40,266 bases of DNA from CAJPNN01 sp041844735 (GTDB lineage Bacteria; Bacillota; Clostridia; Peptostreptococcales; Anaerovoracaceae), in NCBI GenBank assembly GCA_041844735.1, contig JBGZBP010000032.1, positions 1 to 40,266 of the forward strand, read 5' to 3'. How positions within the stretch are numbered: the stretch's first letter is position 1; each line of letters begins with the position of its first letter. Of this stretch, positions 24,724 through 33,285 are shown piece by piece. Position numbers and translations under genes: made by a program. The notes beneath the pieces were generated by a model that saw only the letters and a list, made by a program, of their open reading frames with translations, was not told the origin of the DNA and made no database searches.

Positions 24724-26118
24724 ATGGGGAAAAAACCTACAACTGTTTTCGTGTGTCAGGAGTGCGGGTATGAGAGCCCGAAATGGCAGGGACAGTGCAT
24801 TTGCGGTGCATGGAACAGTATGGTGGAAGAAAAAATCGTTGAGGCTAAATCGGCTCGGGGCATAGGAGAGAGGGCGTCCGGTGCGGGACGAACTGTTGCT
24901 AAAGCGAAAAAACTTAAAGACATTTGGCAGAACGAGACTGTTAGAATCGATACAGGAATAGAGGAGCTGAACCGTGTACTGGGAGGGGGACTGGTACAGG
25001 GTTCGCTTACTTTGATTTCCGGAGATCCGGGTATAGGGAAGTCCACACTTATAATGCAGGTGGCGGCCTCGGTTGCATCTCAAGGGAAAAAGGTGCTTTA
25101 TGTGTCCGGCGAGGAGTCTGTCGAGCAGATAAAAATGAGAGCGGACAGGATATGTGACGGAGAATGGGAGCAGTTGCTTCTATTGTCGGAGACGGAGATG
25201 GGAAATGTATTATCGGTTTTAGAAAATGAGAAACCGGAATTTCTCATCATAGATTCCATACAAACCATGTATAATGATGAGTTGACGGCGGCACCGGGGA
25301 GTGTTTCACAGGTGAGGGCTGTCGGATTGGAACTGATGAAGTACGGTAAGGATAACAGTGTGCCTGTTTTTATAGTGGCACATGTTACAAAATCGGGAGA
25401 GCTGGCAGGTCCTAAAATTGTTGAACACATGGTGGACTGCGTATTACACTTTTATGGGGAGCGGAATCAGGATTTGAGGCTGTTGAGATCGAATAAAAAC
25501 AGGTTCGGAACCACCAACGAACTTGGGGCGTTTGAGATGACGGACAAAGGTTTGCAAGAAATCGAAAACCTGTCAGGGACATTTTTGGACAGCTTGGAGG
25601 AAAGGGGCGACGGGTCTGTTGCCGCTGCGGTGTATCAAGGCACCAGACCGCTGCTTTTAGAAGTTCAGGCACTTACATCTTCATGTGCCATAGGATTTGC
25701 AAGACGTACAGCTATAGGGGTGGACAACCAGAGGGTGGCAATGATAATAGCGGTTCTTGAGAAAAAACTGGGGATAAGTCTTCTGGATCAGGATGTATAT
25801 GTCAATATAGTAGGGGGAATCAGACCTGAGGGGACGGCGACGGATTTGGCGGTGGCGATGGCTATATACTCATCATACAGGGGGAAGCCTTTGTCTTCAA
25901 AGACCTTAGCAGTCGGTGAGATAGGGTTGACCGGAGAATTGAGAAATGTAACCCATGTTGATAAAATTGTCAGAGAGGCGTCAAGAATGGGATTTGACAG
26001 AATAATACTGCCCGAGAAATCCAGAAGCAAGGCGGAAGAGGTCAAAAGTGATAAAAACCTTGAAATTATAGGGGTTATCAATGTGAAAGATGCAATCAAG
26101 CTGCTCAGAAACAGCTAA
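24724..26118 (+). CDS. radA: DNA repair protein RadA
   Basis: 464 residues from ATG 24724, supported by GGAGG at 24709-24713; the in-frame GTG at 24697 lies upstream of the ribosome site. Order: N-terminal C4 zinc finger (FVCQECGYESPKWQGQCICGAW), a RecA-like ATPase with Walker A SGDPGIGKST, Walker B EFLIIDSIQTM, the RadA-specific KNRFGTTNELGAFEM motif, and a C-terminal Lon-like domain (GGIRPEGTATDLAVAMAIYSS, FDRIILPEKSRSK). RadA is known to assist branch migration and processing of recombination intermediates. It follows the EF-G-like gene by 69 nt with no convincing promoter between. Confidence 0.97.
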   Translation: MGKKPTTVFVCQECGYESPKWQGQCICGAWNSMVEEKIVEAKSARGIGERASGAGRTVAKAKKLKDIWQNETVRIDTGIEELNRVLGGGLVQGSLTLISGDPGIGKSTLIMQVAASVASQGKKVLYVSGEESVEQIKMRADRICDGEWEQLLLLSETEMGNVLSVLENEKPEFLIIDSIQTMYNDELTAAPGSVSQVRAVGLELMKYGKDNSVPVFIVAHVTKSGELAGPKIVEHMVDCVLHFYGERNQDLRLLRSNKNRFGTTNELGAFEMTDKGLQEIENLSGTFLDSLEERGDGSVAAAVYQGTRPLLLEVQALTSSCAIGFARRTAIGVDNQRVAMIIAVLEKKLGISLLDQDVYVNIVGGIRPEGTATDLAVAMAIYSSYRGKPLSSKTLAVGEIGLTGELRNVTHVDKIVREASRMGFDRIILPEKSRSKAEEVKSDKNLEIIGVINVKDAIKLLRNS

Positions 26119-26137
26119 TAGACAATAGGCGATATAG

Positions 26138-26168
26138 AAACTTTTTTTATATATTTCAAAAAAAGTTT
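26138..26168. repeat. AT-rich perfect 11-bp inverted repeat upstream of carD
   Basis: AAACTTTTTTT (26138-26148) and AAAAAAAGTTT (26158-26168) are exact reverse complements around a 9-nt loop. The stem is almost all A-T, so it is a poor terminator on its own, though it may end radA transcription or bend DNA before the carD promoters. Confidence 0.5.
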
Positions 26169-26177
26169 ATCAATCAG

Positions 26178-26249
26178 TTGACACGGGTGTTATAGCTATG
26201 CTATCATAAAAGTTCTTTTCTTGACTTTTATCATAATTGTATGTATAAT
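26178..26249 (+). promoter_or_regulatory. Tandem promoters of carD
   Basis: P1: TTGACA (26178-26183), 18-nt spacer, TATCAT (26202-26207). P2: TTGACT (26221-26226), 17-nt spacer, TATAAT (26244-26249), 23 nt before the ATG. P2 is close to consensus. Confidence 0.75.
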
Positions 26250-26272
26250 GAGGTTATGATGGAGGTGAGGAA

Positions 26273-26761
26273 ATGTTTGCTATCGGTGATAGAATTGTTT
26301 ATCCCATGCACGGTGCAGGTGTAGTTCAGAAAATAGAAGTAAAAAATATATTGGGGGAAGATAGGAAATATTATATCCTCAGTATTCCTTATGGTGATAT
26401 GAAAGTGATGGTTCCTGTGGATACCAGTAATCAGGTGGGTATCAGGGACATTGTTGATGATAAGACTGTGGACGAAGTTATGGATATTTTGGAAGCGGAG
26501 TCTACCGATATGTCGACGAGTTGGAATAGAAGATACAGGGAGAACATGGAGAAGCTTAAGACCGGCGAAATATCCGAAGTGGCACAGGTTGTTAGAAACT
26601 TGATGAGAAATGATTATATTAAGAAGCTTTCTACGGGAGAGAAAAAAATGCTGGCAAATGCAAAGCAGATTTTGATAAGTGAGATAATTTTGGTGAAAGA
26701 TTTGTCGGAAAAGGAAGCCTGCCGGATAATAGAGGATAAAATATTAAAGGGTATGGCGTAG
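26273..26761 (+). CDS. CarD/CdnL family RNA polymerase-binding regulator
   Basis: 162 residues; GGAGGTGAGG precedes the ATG by 2-3 nt from its last G. The N-terminal RNA-polymerase interaction domain (residues 1-65) reads FAIGDRIVYPMHGAGVVQKIE and YYILSIPYGDMKVMVPVDTSNQVGIR. The C-terminal helical DNA-binding domain (residues 75-160) has RRYRENMEKLKTGE and LSTGEKKMLANAKQILISEI. CarD proteins bind the RNA polymerase beta lobe and stabilise open complexes, affecting rRNA and other promoters. It is a single-gene unit with tandem promoters and its own terminator. Confidence 0.95.
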   Translation: MFAIGDRIVYPMHGAGVVQKIEVKNILGEDRKYYILSIPYGDMKVMVPVDTSNQVGIRDIVDDKTVDEVMDILEAESTDMSTSWNRRYRENMEKLKTGEISEVAQVVRNLMRNDYIKKLSTGEKKMLANAKQILISEIILVKDLSEKEACRIIEDKILKGMA

Positions 26762-26813
26762 ATGCTGTCGATTTGGCATATTATTATTACAAGTATGATA
26801 CAAAAATATTAAG

Positions 26814-26839
26814 AATCCCTTACAAAGAGGGATTTTTTT
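26814..26839 (+). terminator. Terminator after carD
   Basis: AATCCCT (26814-26820) pairs with AGGGATT (26828-26834), 7-nt loop, followed by a T-run to 26839. Confidence 0.85.
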
Positions 26840-26990
26840 ATTTTGCTGTGGAAACATGAATTGATATAGAATATAATTTATAGTGATTAGGTGTCAACAA
26901 GATAAAAATTACTAGGAGTTAGAAGGCACCGGTCAATTTAAGGTATTTGGGAAAAAGATATTATAAGTATGAAAAGGAGGTGAAAGGAGT

Positions 26991-28088
26991 ATGTTAACAA
27001 GGTTATTCAGAGTGGTTCTTACCATAGCCGGAGCGGCTGTAGGATACGGGGTATCTCTCTTGACATCGCTTATTTTAAAAGTCATGAACGTATATGTCAT
27101 GACAAAAAAAGAAGAACTCTTCTTGGCGGTAGCAGCAGCAATTATTTTTGGATTATTATTTTTTATTTCAGCACCGTTGATAAAGAGAGGCAGTTTAAGA
27201 GCGGCAGATAAGTTGGAATCCGATTTGCAGAGAATATCGACAAATGAACTTATATCCGGAACGGTCGGGCTGGTAATAGGTCTGATACTTGCGTATCTTA
27301 TAAGTCAAATATTCAAGGGCATTACTGTATTGTTCCTAGGGACGATACTTACTATTTTTGTGTATATTATATTCGGATTTGTAGGGGTATTCATAGGCAG
27401 CAGGCGAGGGAAGGAAGCTTTATCCGCCTGGGTCAGCACAAGAAGAGCCGGAGTGGGCAGAGGAAAGAACAAACAGTTGGATGCAGCTCCGAAAATTTTG
27501 GATACCAGCGTGATTATAGACGGTAGAATATCCGACATTATGAGGACGGGATTTATAGAAGGGGGCATAGTAATACCGGAGTTTGTTCTTGTGGAATTAC
27601 AGCATATTGCCGATTCGTCCGACAGCCTTAAAAGAGTGAGGGGAAGGCGAGGCCTGGATATTTTAAATAAGATTCAGACAGAGCACGGCATTGAAATTTA
27701 TAATACTGCAAATGAAAAATCGTTGGATGAAATTCCTGAAGTGGATATTAAGCTGTTGAAATTGGCACAGATAATGAACGGTAAAGTGGTAACAAATGAT
27801 TACAACCTTAATAAAGTTGCAAAGATTAAGGGTGTAGAGGTACTGAACATAAATGAACTTGCAAATACACTGAAGCCTGTGGTTTTACCCGGAGAAAATA
27901 TGGTGTTTACCCTTGTGAAAGAGGGAAAGGAACAAAATCAGGCAGTGGCATATTTGGATGACGGTACTATGATAGTGGTTGAGGACGGCAGAAAGTATAT
28001 CGGAGAAACTATAGAGGGAATGGTAACGAGTGTGCTCCAGACTTCTGCGGGCAGGATGATATTTGCGAAACCAAAGGGCAGGCAATAG
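26991..28088 (+). CDS. PIN/TRAM domain membrane protein, YacL family
   Basis: 365 residues; AAAGGAGGTGAAAGGAG precedes the ATG. Four hydrophobic segments occupy residues 5-28, 44-64, 85-107 and 110-133. A PIN-like nuclease domain starts at about residue 166 with ILDTSVIIDGRISDIM and has further acidic positions in VPEFVLVELQ-like IPEFVLVELQHIADSS and VTNDYNLNKVA. A TRAM domain closes the protein (PGENMVFTLVKEGKEQNQAVAYLDDGTMIVVEDGRKYIGETIEGMVTSVLQTSAGRMIFA). The Bacillus homologue is YacL; its substrate is unknown, though PIN-TRAM suggests RNA cleavage at the membrane. It lies 3 nt before ispDF, as yacL neighbours ispD/ispF in many Firmicutes. A weak TATAAT at 26872-26877 may be its promoter. 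Confidence 0.92.
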   Translation: MLTRLFRVVLTIAGAAVGYGVSLLTSLILKVMNVYVMTKKEELFLAVAAAIIFGLLFFISAPLIKRGSLRAADKLESDLQRISTNELISGTVGLVIGLILAYLISQIFKGITVLFLGTILTIFVYIIFGFVGVFIGSRRGKEALSAWVSTRRAGVGRGKNKQLDAAPKILDTSVIIDGRISDIMRTGFIEGGIVIPEFVLVELQHIADSSDSLKRVRGRRGLDILNKIQTEHGIEIYNTANEKSLDEIPEVDIKLLKLAQIMNGKVVTNDYNLNKVAKIKGVEVLNINELANTLKPVVLPGENMVFTLVKEGKEQNQAVAYLDDGTMIVVEDGRKYIGETIEGMVTSVLQTSAGRMIFAKPKGRQ

Positions 28089-28091
28089 GAT

Positions 28092-29279
28092 ATGGAAAAA
28101 ACAGCATTGATTATAACAGCCGGAGGTAGGGGGAGCAGAATGGGTAAGCCTTTACCGAAGCAGTTTTTGAAAATGGGAAATAAAGAGATTCTTGAGCATA
28201 CTATAGCAGCTTTTAGAGATGTTAATAACAATGCGATGATGTTTGCCGCCTCGGATATTTTTTTGACATTACCGGAAGAATTTGTGGCATCAGGGAAAGA
28301 AAAATATGGAGTGCAGGTAGTGCCGGGGGGAGAGACCAGACAGGAGTCCGTACAAAATGCATTTGAGAAAGTGCTTGAGGAGGGGTACAAATATGTGCTC
28401 ATCCATGATGCGGCAAGACCTTTTGTGAGCACGGATGTGACAAATAGAGTCGTTACGGCTATGTTGAAAACAGGAGCGGCTGTGCCGGTGGTAGAGTTGA
28501 GAGATACGGTAAAGGCAGTTGCCGAAGGAAAGGTAGAAACAACGCCGGATCGTGATACGCTCAGGGGAGTTCAAACGCCACAGGGATTTGATTGCGATTT
28601 GCTGAAGAGAGCATTTGAAATTGCTGACCAAAAAGGATATACTGCTACGGATGAAGCGAGCTTAGTTGAGATGATGGGTGCGGATGTTTACACTGTTCCC
28701 GGAGATTATAAAAATTTCAAGATTACTGATGAGAATGATTTAAAAATCGGAGAGATGCATATGGCGGGTGCCGGAAGACAGGATGGAATATGTAATTTGA
28801 GGATAGGGCACGGGTTTGATGTGCATAAAATAGTTGAGTCAAGACCTATGATATTGGGAGGGGTTGAGATTGACTCTCCGGTGGGTCTGCTCGGGCATTC
28901 CGATGCCGATGTTTTGATTCATGCTATAATGGATGCGATGCTCGGGGCGGCGAATTTGCCGGACATAGGGCAGATGTTTCCGAATACGGATGAGAGGTAT
29001 AAGGGGGTATCAAGTGTTCATTTACTGAAAGAAGTAGCGGGTGTATTGAAAGAGAAAAATTTTGAAATTGTAAACATAGATGCTACGCTTATGGGCGAAA
29101 GACCGAAAATCGCTCCGCTTAGAGAAGAAATGATTGAGAGAATTTCATCAGCTTTGAATCTGCCGAATGATAGGGTGAATATCAAAGGTACGACCACGGA
29201 GAAGCTGGGATTTACAGGTCGAAGTGAGGGTCTTTGTGCAGAAGCTGTAGTTTTGCTGGAATATAAAGCCGGAATATAA
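28092..29279 (+). CDS. ispDF: Bifunctional IspD-IspF, MEP isoprenoid pathway
   Basis: 395 residues, a single frame joining two enzymes. Residues 1-230 are IspD (2-C-methyl-D-erythritol 4-phosphate cytidylyltransferase): TAGGRGSRMGKPLPKQFL, VLIHDAARPFV, VPVVELRDTVK, TDEASLVE. Residues about 235-395 are IspF (MECDP synthase): LRIGHGFDVHKI (metal Asp and His), LLGHSDADVLIHAIMDAMLGAA, DIGQMFPNTDERYKG, NIKGTTTEKLGFTGRSEG. They catalyse steps 2 and 4 plus cyclisation order of the MEP pathway; step 3 (IspE) is not in this window. The fusion occurs in alpha- and epsilon-proteobacteria and in some Clostridia. It sits between yacL and proS with very short gaps, suggesting one transcript. Confidence 0.97.
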   Translation: MEKTALIITAGGRGSRMGKPLPKQFLKMGNKEILEHTIAAFRDVNNNAMMFAASDIFLTLPEEFVASGKEKYGVQVVPGGETRQESVQNAFEKVLEEGYKYVLIHDAARPFVSTDVTNRVVTAMLKTGAAVPVVELRDTVKAVAEGKVETTPDRDTLRGVQTPQGFDCDLLKRAFEIADQKGYTATDEASLVEMMGADVYTVPGDYKNFKITDENDLKIGEMHMAGAGRQDGICNLRIGHGFDVHKIVESRPMILGGVEIDSPVGLLGHSDADVLIHAIMDAMLGAANLPDIGQMFPNTDERYKGVSSVHLLKEVAGVLKEKNFEIVNIDATLMGERPKIAPLREEMIERISSALNLPNDRVNIKGTTTEKLGFTGRSEGLCAEAVVLLEYKAGI

Positions 29280-29300
29280 AATATGAGAGAGGGTTTTTAA

Positions 29301-31034
29301 ATGAGATTATCAAAAATGTATATCAGAACACTTAGGGAAAATCCTAAGGATGCAGAGATTCCGAGCCATATTTGGCTGTCAAGAGCCGGAATGATAAGAA
29401 AGCTTGTTTCGGGAGTATATGGTTTTATGCCTATGGGGTACAGATCTCTAAGGAAGATAGAGGATATCATAAGAGAAGAGATGGACGGCACGGGCGCCGA
29501 AGAGATTCATATGTCTGCCATACAGCCGGCGGAGTTGTGGCAGGAATCCGGAAGATGGTTTGCTTACGGACCGGAAATGTGGAGATTGCACGACAGGAAT
29601 AATAGAGAATTTTGTTTGGGGCCTACTCACGAAGAAATTTTCACGGACATAATAAGAAATGAGGTAAACTCGCACAAGCAGCTTCCTCTCAATTTGTATC
29701 AAATACAGACAAAATATAGGGATGAAGCAAGGCCGAGGTTCGGGCTTATGCGTTCAAGAGAGTTTATAATGAAGGATGCATATTCATTTGATAAGGATTA
29801 TGACGGGCTGGACAAGAGCTATGACGAAATGTATAAGACCTATGAAAGAATATTTGACAGATGCGAGCTTGTTTATCGTGCTGTAGAGGCGGACTCGGGG
29901 GCGATAGGAGGAAATGCATCTCATGAGTTTACGGCAATTTCGGATGTCGGAGAAAGTGAGATTGCGTATTGTGAACATTGCAATATGGCAGCTACGGCAG
30001 AGCGTGCTTTGTGTGTCGATGAGGCGAAATCGGATATGAAAGAACTTCCTCTTGAGAAAGTGCACACACCGGATGCAAAGACGATAGAAGAGGTGGCGGA
30101 ATTTCTGGGAATCGACAAAACGGATACAATAAAAGCGTTGCTGTTTCAGACTTATGACGAGAGCGGAGAAATCAAAGAGTATGTAGCGGCATTTATAAGA
30201 GGAGACAGAGAGTTGAACATGACTAAACTTGTCAATTTACTCGATGTGCCGGAACATGCAGTTGAATTTGCGAACGAAGAGATAATGTCTGCAAAGACAG
30301 GAATAGTGGGAGGATTTACGGGACCTATAGGTATACATGATTGCAGGGTTGTCGTGGATACCGAGCTGGTTGATTCTAAAAATTTAGTCGCAGGGGCTTG
30401 CGAAAAGGATTACCACATAAAAAATGTCAATTACGGCAGAGATTATAAGGCGGATGATATTGCCGACATCAAACTTATAAAAGAAGGAGATGCCTGCCAT
30501 ATATGCGGGAACCCTGTGAAATGTGCGAGAGGAATAGAAGTAGGACAGGTGTTTAAGCTGGGAACTAAGTACAGCGAATCCATGGGGGCATATTACAAGG
30601 ATGAGAATATGATGCAAAGGCTTATAGTGATGGGATGCTATGGTATAGGGGTATCCAGGACACTTGCAGCCATAGTGGAGCAGCATCATGATGAAAACGG
30701 CATAATATGGCCTGTTTCTGTTGCACCTTATCATGTCATTGTAAGTATCGTAAATATGAAGGATGAAAGCCAAGTGAAAACAGGTGAAAAAATATACGAG
30801 GCACTAAATGCTGAGGGTATTGAGGTGCTGCTTGATGACCGAGATGAAAGAGCGGGAGTAAAGTTCAAAGATGCTGATATCATGGGGATACCGGTGAGGA
30901 TAACTGTCGGAAAAAGAGCAGAAGAGGGTATCGTGGAGTATAAGCTTAGAAAAGATGCGGATAAAGTGGAATACACGATAGAAGAAGCGATAAAGAATGC
31001 GACCGAATTTATAAGAAGAAAAGGAGAACAGTAA
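29301..31034 (+). CDS. proS: Prolyl-tRNA synthetase, bacterial type
   Basis: 577 residues, the length of bacterial ProS with the inserted editing domain. Class II motif 1 region is in SRAGMIRKLVSGVYGFMPMGYRSLRKIEDIIREEMD; motif 2 is YQIQTKYRDEARPRFGLMRSREFIMKDAYSF; motif 3 is MGCYGIGVSRTLAAIVEQHHDENGIIWP. The editing insert spans residues about 225-390. The C-terminal anticodon-binding domain holds APYHVIVSIVN and LLDDRDERAGVKFKDADIMGIPVRITVGKR. GAGAGGG precedes the ATG. There is no T-box leader. The stop shares one base with the start of the cyclophilin gene. Confidence 0.98.
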   Translation: MRLSKMYIRTLRENPKDAEIPSHIWLSRAGMIRKLVSGVYGFMPMGYRSLRKIEDIIREEMDGTGAEEIHMSAIQPAELWQESGRWFAYGPEMWRLHDRNNREFCLGPTHEEIFTDIIRNEVNSHKQLPLNLYQIQTKYRDEARPRFGLMRSREFIMKDAYSFDKDYDGLDKSYDEMYKTYERIFDRCELVYRAVEADSGAIGGNASHEFTAISDVGESEIAYCEHCNMAATAERALCVDEAKSDMKELPLEKVHTPDAKTIEEVAEFLGIDKTDTIKALLFQTYDESGEIKEYVAAFIRGDRELNMTKLVNLLDVPEHAVEFANEEIMSAKTGIVGGFTGPIGIHDCRVVVDTELVDSKNLVAGACEKDYHIKNVNYGRDYKADDIADIKLIKEGDACHICGNPVKCARGIEVGQVFKLGTKYSESMGAYYKDENMMQRLIVMGCYGIGVSRTLAAIVEQHHDENGIIWPVSVAPYHVIVSIVNMKDESQVKTGEKIYEALNAEGIEVLLDDRDERAGVKFKDADIMGIPVRITVGKRAEEGIVEYKLRKDADKVEYTIEEAIKNATEFIRRKGEQ

Positions 31035-31516
31035 TGATAAAAATAAAATTTGAGATGGAAAACGGAGATGTTATGATAGCGGAACTTTATGAAGATATTG
31101 CTCCGAAGACAGTTGAGAATTTTAAGCATTTGGTGGAGGAAAACTTTTATAACGGACTTACATTCCATAGGGTAATACCGGGATTCATGATTCAAGGCGG
31201 ATGCCCTAAAGGGAACGGAACAGGCGGCCCGGGATATACAATTAAGGGAGAATTCTCAAATAACGGATTTGAAAATAACCTCAAGCATGAGAGAGGGGTT
31301 TTATCCATGGCGAGAACCATGGTGCCGGATTCTGCGGGAAGTCAATTTTTTATTATGGTAGAAGACTGTCCTTTTCTTGATGGAGATTATGCGGCGTTCG
31401 GTAAAGTGATAGAGGGGCTTGAAGCGGCGGACAAGATAGTTGCGGTGCCGAGAAATGCTGCGGACAAACCGAATGAGCCGCAAGTGATAAAGAGCGTTTC
31501 CTTAATAAATGAATAA
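31034..31516 (+). CDS. Cyclophilin-type peptidyl-prolyl cis-trans isomerase
   Basis: 160 residues without signal peptide, so cytoplasmic. The ATG overlaps the proS stop (TAATG). Cyclophilin landmarks are present: TVENFKHLVEENFYNGLTFHRVIPGFMIQGG (catalytic Arg in FHRV), GTGGPGYTIKGEF, HERGVLSMA, SAGSQFFIM and AAFGKVIEGLE. It accelerates proline isomerisation in protein folding. It closes the yacL-ispDF-proS group; the next gene has its own promoter. Confidence 0.96.
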   Translation: MIKIKFEMENGDVMIAELYEDIAPKTVENFKHLVEENFYNGLTFHRVIPGFMIQGGCPKGNGTGGPGYTIKGEFSNNGFENNLKHERGVLSMARTMVPDSAGSQFFIMVEDCPFLDGDYAAFGKVIEGLEAADKIVAVPRNAADKPNEPQVIKSVSLINE

Positions 31517-31568
31517 TTGTTGATTGTATAAGATCGCATATATATCTCATTTCTGAATTGTCAAAAAT

Positions 31569-31597
31569 TTGACTTTGAAATTTTTTTGTTGTAATAT
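31569..31597 (+). promoter_or_regulatory. Promoter of the M23 peptidase gene
   Basis: TTGACT (31569-31574), 17-nt spacer, TAATAT (31592-31597). The start site would lie near 31604, giving an 80-nt leader. Confidence 0.65.
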
Positions 31598-31684
31598 ATG
31601 AACCAATGAGCGTAAAAAAGCTAAAAAAGTTTTGCGGGAGGTGGAGAAAAAAGTAAGTTATTGTTGACAATTAAGGAGATAAGT

Positions 31685-33184
31685 ATGGAATTAAAAAAAC
31701 TTAATGCTTTTAAGAAAATTTTTTCTAATGATACATTAGGTTTGATAAAAAATAAATCACAGAAGTTAAAGAATGTAGTTAAGATTTTTCGAGTAAAGCT
31801 GACGGAAAACGTGGAAAAAGTTTTCAACGAAGACAGAAAGAATAAAATATTAAATATAAAGAATAGCATTATAGAAAATAAAAAAAATATTTTTGATGAA
31901 AGGTTGGCAAAAGATGCCCGTGTAATAAAGCTTATGGCTGTGATGGAGGCGTCAAGGGAAAAACTTTTCATTAAGAAAGATGCAGCGGTGCTGCTTGCAG
32001 CTACGCTTGTGATTGTACTTGCGGTAGGGTTGAGCGTTAAAGAAAACATATATTTGGTTAAGCTGGACGGTAACAATATCGCATATGTTAATTCGGCAGG
32101 AGATGTGGACAGAGCAAAAAATCTGACACTTCACGATTGCATTAAAAGTACCGGAAATGATTCGGCAAAGGTTGAGGCTGACAGGATAAGTTGCACGGTA
32201 GTTGATGTCGATAATAAAAAAGTGAATGTTGTATCGGACGAGGTACTGGCTGCCAGACTGTCACTTGCAGAGGTGTGCAGAGTCAGGGCGTGGGCAATAG
32301 TGGCGGATGAAAAAACCGTTGTAGCCAACAACAGTAAGAAACAAGTAGAGAAAGTTTTAAAGGGTGTCAAGAGCTACTATGAAAATCAGTATGCCAAAGG
32401 CAACCACATTATTGAGGCAGGATTTAAGGAAAAAGTGTCCATTAAAAAGACGATGGTGTATCCGGGAAAGATTATGAGTGCAAAAGACGGATTTTACCAT
32501 GTGGTAAATGTGGCACAGACTTCCGATCAGGCTCCGCTCAACTATATAACAAGGTATGTGTTCAGCTATCAGGAAGGGATTCCTTTCAATGTTATAAAGC
32601 AGCAGACAAACACTATGTATAAAGGTGAAACCAAGGTTGCGGTGCAGGGGCAATATGGCATAAAAAATGTTACCAGCGAAGTGACGAGGGAAAACGGCAA
32701 ATGGAAAGCATCCAGAGAACTTTCGTCGGCTGTGGCAAGCAACCCTAAGAATCAGTTGTTTCTTGAGGGAACAAAAAAGAAACCGGCAGGACTTTTAGCA
32801 ACTACCACGTCCGGCGGGAAGTTGGGAAAACCTATGGCATCGCTCAGAATGTCGTGTGCATTCGGAGCCAGCAGAGGATCCAGAAGACATGAGGGTGTGG
32901 ATTTCAGAACCTCTGTGGGCACACAGATTTATGCGGCACAAAGCGGCGTTGTTACTAAAGCTGCAAGACTTGGCTCTTATGGAAATGTCGTATTTATAAA
33001 ACATGCGAACGGCTTGGAAACAAGATATGCTCACTGCAGCAGTTTGCAGGTGAAGGCGGGACAGAGCGTAGTTAAAGGACAGCCTATAGCAAAGTCGGGT
33101 AATACGGGAAGATCCACAGGACCGCACCTACATTTTGAGGTGAGAGTCGGCGGAGTTGCAAAGAATCCTTTGGCGTACATGTAG
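31685..33184 (+). CDS. Membrane-anchored G5-M23 peptidoglycan endopeptidase
   Basis: 499 residues from ATG 31685, supported by AAGGAG 6 nt upstream; the TTG at 31661 lies before that site. Residues 1-98 are Lys/Asn-rich and probably cytoplasmic; one membrane helix follows (about 99-118, AVLLAATLVIVLAVGL). The extracytoplasmic part has a LysM/YcdB-like linker region, a G5 domain (residues about 305-370, QTNTMYKGETKVAVQGQYGIKNVTSEV) and a C-terminal M23 domain with zinc motifs RRHEGVDF (HxxxD), YAHCSSL and PHLHFEVR. These enzymes cut peptide cross-links in the wall. The gene stands alone between its promoter and a terminator. The long cytoplasmic N-terminus before the anchor is less usual. Confidence 0.93.
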   Translation: MELKKLNAFKKIFSNDTLGLIKNKSQKLKNVVKIFRVKLTENVEKVFNEDRKNKILNIKNSIIENKKNIFDERLAKDARVIKLMAVMEASREKLFIKKDAAVLLAATLVIVLAVGLSVKENIYLVKLDGNNIAYVNSAGDVDRAKNLTLHDCIKSTGNDSAKVEADRISCTVVDVDNKKVNVVSDEVLAARLSLAEVCRVRAWAIVADEKTVVANNSKKQVEKVLKGVKSYYENQYAKGNHIIEAGFKEKVSIKKTMVYPGKIMSAKDGFYHVVNVAQTSDQAPLNYITRYVFSYQEGIPFNVIKQQTNTMYKGETKVAVQGQYGIKNVTSEVTRENGKWKASRELSSAVASNPKNQLFLEGTKKKPAGLLATTTSGGKLGKPMASLRMSCAFGASRGSRRHEGVDFRTSVGTQIYAAQSGVVTKAARLGSYGNVVFIKHANGLETRYAHCSSLQVKAGQSVVKGQPIAKSGNTGRSTGPHLHFEVRVGGVAKNPLAYM

Positions 33185-33217
33185 TTATACGTTGAGGAAT
33201 TATAAAAAATGATATAT

Positions 33218-33252
33218 AATCTAGAGTGGGGTTGTTCCGCTCTAGATTTTTT
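33218..33252 (+). terminator. Terminator after the M23 peptidase gene
   Basis: AATCTAGAG (33218-33226) pairs with CTCTAGATT (33240-33248), with further pairing in the GTGGGG/TTCCGC part, then T6 (33247-33252). Confidence 0.9.
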
Positions 33253-33285
33253 AATATATCCAATCAGGAAAGGAAGCAAGTGGAG

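Noticed and set aside
26880..26990. Riboswitch or small RNA before the PIN/TRAM gene
   Set aside because: Only a short imperfect GGTGTC/GGCACC pairing is seen; no known motif recognised.
33185..33285. T-box leader before cysE-cysS
   Set aside because: Only a terminator hairpin of the upstream gene is present; no T-box consensus or specifier stem.
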